DNA from: Pogostemon cablin | Lineage: Eukaryota > Streptophyta > Magnoliopsida > Lamiales > Lamiaceae | DNA: 64,000 nt | Assembly: GCA_023678885.1 (NCBI GenBank) | Contig: CM042963.1 | Location: forward strand, 26,911,542-26,975,541 | Reading direction: 5' to 3' | Shown here: piece by piece, positions 59,905-64,000 of the stretch | Layout: every line of letters starts with the position of its first letter | Numbering within the stretch: the stretch's first letter is position 1 | Notes under the pieces: model-generated | What the model saw: only the letters and a program-made list of their open reading frames with translations | Told to the model about the DNA's origin: nothing | Databases searched by the model: none | Made by a program: the position numbers and the translations under genes

Positions 59905-60086
59905 TGTTGAAAAATCATGAAAGAAGAAAAGCAATAGAGAGAAAAGATAGAGGAGCCAAGAGCGAGAGAGATTTTCATTATCAACATAAACCATTCCTCA
60001 TACATTCAATAAACTACTCCACTCCTTACAGAAGAGAAGAGTGGTTATTTCTCTAGTAATGGCCACGCAATAATAATGTTACAACA
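59905..60086 (-). repeat. 5' LTR of element E
   Basis: 182 bp. On the minus strand it begins TGTTGTAACATTATTATTG and ends TTTTTCAACA, very similar to the 3' LTR. Confidence 0.9.
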
Positions 60087-60091
60087 ATTCT

Positions 60092-60979
60092 AACATAATA
60101 TTAATTTAATTTAAAAAATACAAATTAATATATTAAAAAACTATTTTTTTATTAAATCTTATTATTTAAAAAAAATTAACATTTAACTAGTAAATCCATA
60201 GAGTGGCTTAGTTATAATTGGAAAAAAATACATAGATCCTAAAAAACTTCAAACTCTATCACAATCAACCGAGATCTAACCATAGAGTGGAAGCGTACCT
60301 TGATCCATTGAGTTCTCTAGGCAAAACAAGAACTGGCTAATCTAGTGGTATTATGGTCTTCCTCAACTAAACCTCCTTACCTTTATGGGACCATCATAAT
60401 CTCTTCCGATGGGGAGAAAAGGGTTTAGTGTAATGGGGACCATAACCAAGAAAGCCTTTATATATTACCTAACTAGGCCACCCATAATCACATAGTCATG
60501 TAATATTGTGTATTTACTCAATTAACACATACCAATTATTATTATAGCTCATGAACTTTTTATCTTAATTAGATCACTTTAAGTCCATAAAATAATTGAA
60601 TAGTGTAATAGACATTTATTTTTACACATAAATATTTATATGTATGTATAGCATAATAAGTAACATATATATATATTGGTAAAGATATCTACGTAAATAG
60701 TATTATTAATCTGTAAAAAAAAAAATATTATTATTAAAAAAATATTTCAAGCAAATATCTTATTTCTATAATCACTAATAATATGATATTTGTTAAGATA
60801 CTCATTTTATTTTTGTACATTGATTAAAGAGTATTATTATTTTATATAAAGGGGGTAGTTGTATTAGTAGTGAGTGGTTGGTATATGTGGGCCCCTTTTA
60901 CTAAAAAATGAAAAATGGATACCTTGAAAGTGGACGACCAAAATGACAAAATGGATACCTTATCAGCGGATGGAGGGGT
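60092..60979. other. Gene-free AT-rich stretch
   Basis: No gene seen. CCATAGAGTGG occurs twice (60197 and 60279) and AAAATGGATACCTT twice (60911 and 60948); neither points to a known family. Confidence 0.3.
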
Positions 60980-60980
60980 A

Positions 60981-61064
<84 letters not shown>
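60980..61064. repeat. Compound (AAT)n-(GATAAT)n microsatellite
   Basis: AAT repeats interrupted by a central block of GATAAT units. The Leu- or Tyr-rich ORFs across it are artefacts. Confidence 0.95.
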
Positions 61065-61066
<2 letters not shown>

Positions 61067-61282
61067 GACATGGGGGGAAGGACAAGAATGTTGATGTGTA
61101 CAAAATAATATTCTTCCCGTATCGCAGAAATAAAAATCATGCTTTAGGTTAGACCACATTACAAATCTTAATGATGGACTGCAACAAATCTTAGAAAATG
61201 AAAAAAAGACCTGTCTACAAAATATTACTCCAATCCTCATTCAATCCTACCAACAACTTCTTCCTTTTAAACTGCTCTGAGC

Positions 61283-61640
61283 ATATCAAATCTCTATTCC
61301 ATACGCTAAACGTCGTACTTCAAACACTGTCATCTCTCTCTCTCTCTCTATTCCATCTAAATGCCATTCTTCAAATAATGTTCATCTCTCCATTCCATAC
61401 ACTAAACATCATTCTTCAAGCACTATTCCCCTCTCTCTTAGTAGCAGATCTCATTTTTTTAAACTCGCGAAAAAAGTGTCAGAGTGTGGAAGGTGAGAAT
61501 TTCAAATCTTCTAACGTTCTTCTAATAAATTTTTTCACATTTATAAATCTTTTCTATACTCACATATTAGGTCTTTCTCTAAACTCATAGTGTTGAACCT
61601 TCTAAACTCACGTCCCAAACAGTGCCAGAGTGTTAAGGTG
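61283..61640 (+). repeat. Short tandem repeats of unknown origin
   Basis: Three imperfect units of 45-55 bases (CTATTCCATACGCTAAACGT, CTTCAAACACTGTCATCTC) at 61283-61430 include a (TC)n tract. Then a pair of related phrases about 145 bases apart: GTGTCAGAGTGTGGAAGGTG and AGTGCCAGAGTGTTAAGGTG. It could be LTR or untranslated retroelement DNA; not identified. Confidence 0.5.
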
Positions 61641-62984
61641 AGCATTTCATGACGCATCTTACAGAGAGATTGTTCTTACGTTCTCTTTTCTCCATAATGA
61701 TAAGTTACTTATCTAAGCCCAGTAATTATAATGAGATTCATTTTTATATTTTATCTAGTTGTAGAAGAGGGACTATCAAGAAAGACACGTCTCGACAAAC
61801 ATTCTTTAACTTAAACTGCAAAGGTAATTCTCTTACCTTATTTATTTATAGAATGCATATAATTGAATGGAACATATATATATTTGCAAAATTATGTGAA
61901 GGAGGAGGAGAATCGATGTTGATATGTTGAGGTTTGGTTTTATGGTATGTGAAAAATGGGAGCTAAGTAGAATAATTTAATGAATATTTTTAATGTAGAT
62001 GTACAAGCTATGATGGATACCGTAGTTATCATGAAATATGCCCTATAATTTCTATGTAATAAAAGATCGTGTATGTGGAGAATAATAGTAAAAATAAAAT
62101 ATGATATATGTTTATAGTAATATTATAAACATATCTATCAAATTTCTTGAAGAAAATATTTATTTATTTAGGAGTGTGTGTACCAAAGAGTGAAAATGTA
62201 GTGGGCTCAATATAGAAACTTGCTTCTCAATTTGTGCCTTGAAAATGGATGAATTTGACTAAGTGTTCAACATGTAACTTGTTTATCTATGTGTTTACTA
62301 AGTTTTTGTAAAATATCTTTGAAAAATATTTACCCAATTAAAAGTTATTGGCATTTTACTAAACTGTGGCATTGCTGCATATGAGAAATTCCAAACTAAA
62401 CTTTATCTTTTTGTTGGCCATTGTAATGAAATATTTACAGAAAAGAGTATACATGAAAATGTTCACCTATATGCCTAATATGTTCATATAAAATAATTTT
62501 TGAAGTAAATAAATGTTTAGAGGGTTATACCCAAATTTTCCAAACTTAACAATATTACACCTTAAAAATATTATACTAGTTTCTTGTACCTTGTAATTTA
62601 TTTCATAATGCTTTTAGGCAAATTCACTAAAGAAAAATCAAAATATTAGGATGTATTTTAAACACATGCAAAATATCATCAAATTTTACGAGTTCAATAG
62701 GAAGATATGATCTTTTATACAAAGTATATCAAATTGGAAATTTTGGCCCCTAAACCACATTTTCCCAAAGCTCAAATTTTCTTTAGTAATCAATAATTAT
62801 TGATTATAAATAAATATATAAAAACCCTTGGTATGATCTAAATATTAAAATAATATTTAGATGTGTGGTGTCTTGATGACCTTTTCACCTGAGATTAAAA
62901 ATCATCATAATAAATTCTAAATAAATACATTAGTTGTATGCTAAGAAAGAATTAAAATTTTGAAGGCATCGAGGTTGCAAGGGA
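61641..62984. other. Gene-free AT-rich stretch
   Basis: I see no gene, RNA or sharp repeat. It leads into the gypsy relic on the right. Confidence 0.3.
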
Positions 62985-64000
62985 ATTAAAGGTCCATAAA
63001 CAAAATTATCCTATCATGACTTAGAACTAGCTGCAGTGGTTCATGCCTTGAAGATTTGGAGGCACTATATCTATGGATGGAAATGCGGGATCTACACCAA
63101 CAAAAAAAAGCTTGAAATACTTCTTTGAGTAAAAAGAACTCAATATGAGAAAAAGGAGATGGTTACAACTTAAGAAAAATAACGATTGCACTATCAACTA
63201 CCATTCTAAAAAGGCAAATGTGGTAGCTGAAGCACTCAGTAGAAATTGAATAATGAACTTGCGAAATTGAAGGTTAACATAGCAATGTCACCACAAGATG
63301 CTATGCTAGCAGTATTAACGATACTACCAACCCTAAAGGAGCGGATCATTAATGCATATAATTAAAGGAATATGAGTTCCTAAACAACATGCAGTCATTA
63401 GCAAAAAGTGAAGACACAAAAGGATTCCCAAAGGATCAAAATAGTGCCTTATTATTTCAAGGAATGATATGTTTGCCTAAGAATAAGGAGTTAAGAAATG
63501 AAATCTTGACGGAGGCACATTGTACTCCGTACACGATTCATCCTGGAGGAACCAAAATGTATCAAGACTTTAAGAAACTATTCTGGTTGAGGAACATAAA
63601 GGATTGCATCACAAATTTTGTTAGAAGATGCTTAACATGCCAGCAAATCAAGGTAGAACACCAAAAATCCTAAGGCCTGTTAGAGCCTTTGAAAATACTA
63701 GAATGGAAGTAGAAACATGTCACGATGGATTTTATTGATGGGTTACCCTGAAGCCTACGTTGAAATCATATAATATGGGTAATTGTCGATAGATTGACCA
63801 AGAAAACACACTTTCTACCCATAAAGATGAACTACACTATGGACAAATTGGCTCAAATTTATCTTGGAGAGTAGTGATATTGCATGGTGTACCAGTTTCA
63901 GAATTCTGACAGGGATACTCATTTTACTTCTAACTTCTGACGTAAGCTACAAGACGCAATGTGAACTCAGTTGAAGTTCAGTATCACATACCACCCTCAA
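62985..64000 (+). pseudogene. Ty3-gypsy pol relic, RNase H to integrase, running off the right edge
   Basis: RNase H end: HDLELAAVVHALKIWRHYIY, then GWKCGIYTN (63003-63110) with stops after. Integrase zinc-binding domain at 63389-63673: EAHCTPYTIHPGGTKMYQDF, then CLTCQQIK, the HHCC arrangement. Integrase core at 63722-63990: MDFIDGLP, VDRLTKKTHFLPIK and SDRDTHFTSNF, with the first two catalytic Asp residues. RNase H followed by integrase after RT is the Ty3-gypsy order, and the motifs fit a chromovirus-like lineage. Several stops and frame changes make it inactive. LTRs are not in view. Confidence 0.9.

Larger units (their letters stand above)
53545..60086 (-). mobile_element. Ty1-copia element E with 182-bp LTRs, gag missing
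   Basis: Left (3') LTR 53545-53726 and right (5') LTR 59905-60086, 182 bp each. Target duplication ATTCT is exact (53540-53544 and 60087-60091). The polypurine tract CCAAGGGGGAG (minus strand) precedes the 3' LTR. Coding order on the minus strand is GAG-pre-integrase, integrase, reverse transcriptase, RNase H (57626 down to 54214). No gag is present between the 5' UTR and the GAG-pre-integrase. A gypsy solo LTR (57878-59778) is nested close to the 5' end. Confidence 0.92.

Noticed and set aside
60842..61240. Leu-rich and Tyr-rich ORFs
   Set aside because: Both come from the AAT/GATAAT microsatellite read in different frames.

Overview
The window is nuclear DNA from a flowering plant, most likely a eudicot. 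It is AT-rich, has genes split by GT-AG introns, and carries Ty1-copia and Ty3-gypsy retrotransposons, Stowaway, Mutator, CACTA and Helitron-type DNA elements, and a scrap of chloroplast atpF. Everything here was read by eye without any search, so family names rest on motif recognition.

Three cellular genes are visible. (1) On the minus strand at 655-1919 are the first two coding exons of a plastid-targeted protein of unknown function; the rest lies beyond the left edge. (2) On the minus strand at about 8566-17700 is a gene of at least 14 exons for a plant 2-phosphoglycerate-kinase-like P-loop protein. Its introns hold a Helitron, a Mutator-type MITE, a nested foldback element and an unrelated exon-like fragment, and one intron seems to have lost its AG acceptor. 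(3) On the plus strand at 47148-52462 is a complete 11-exon gene for a 593-residue TDY-class MAP kinase close to Arabidopsis MPK8/MPK15.

Between genes 1 and 2 (1.9-8 kb) lie a decayed PIF/Harbinger transposase, AT-rich tandem repeats, two Mutator-type MITEs, a chloroplast atpF insert, a RING-ligase fragment and a Stowaway element. From 18.0 to 20.7 kb is the 3' end of a gypsy element with a 1.97-kb LTR. From 20.7 to 41.2 kb is a nest built almost entirely from one Ty1-copia family. A gag relic (D) was hit by an element now reduced to a solo LTR (C). C was hit by a full-length element on the minus strand (B). B was then hit three times: by a full-length plus-strand element (A) in its RNase H, and by two elements now reduced to solo LTRs, one in its 3' LTR and one just before its gag zinc knuckle. 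Target-site duplications mark every step.

From 41.9 to 47 kb is a cluster of DNA transposons with captured gene scraps (a carboxylesterase fragment beside CACTA-type repeats, and a Pack-MULE-like element). Three of them sit side by side in one (AAT)n microsatellite just upstream of the MAP kinase. Downstream of the kinase is a second copia element (E, 53545-60086) that lacks gag and contains a solo copy of the same gypsy LTR family. The window ends inside a Ty3-gypsy pol relic.

The most unusual observation is a module of about 95 bases, built around GAGAGGATCATTTTGGC and GAGAGTTATG, that occurs in the LTRs of both the copia family and the gypsy family, twice per gypsy LTR. Next are short iterated motifs in the GC-rich leaders of copia elements A and B (core CGAGTC) and in the gypsy LTRs (TTGCTCGACC). 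I see no CRISPR array, rRNA, tRNA or bacterial-type system.
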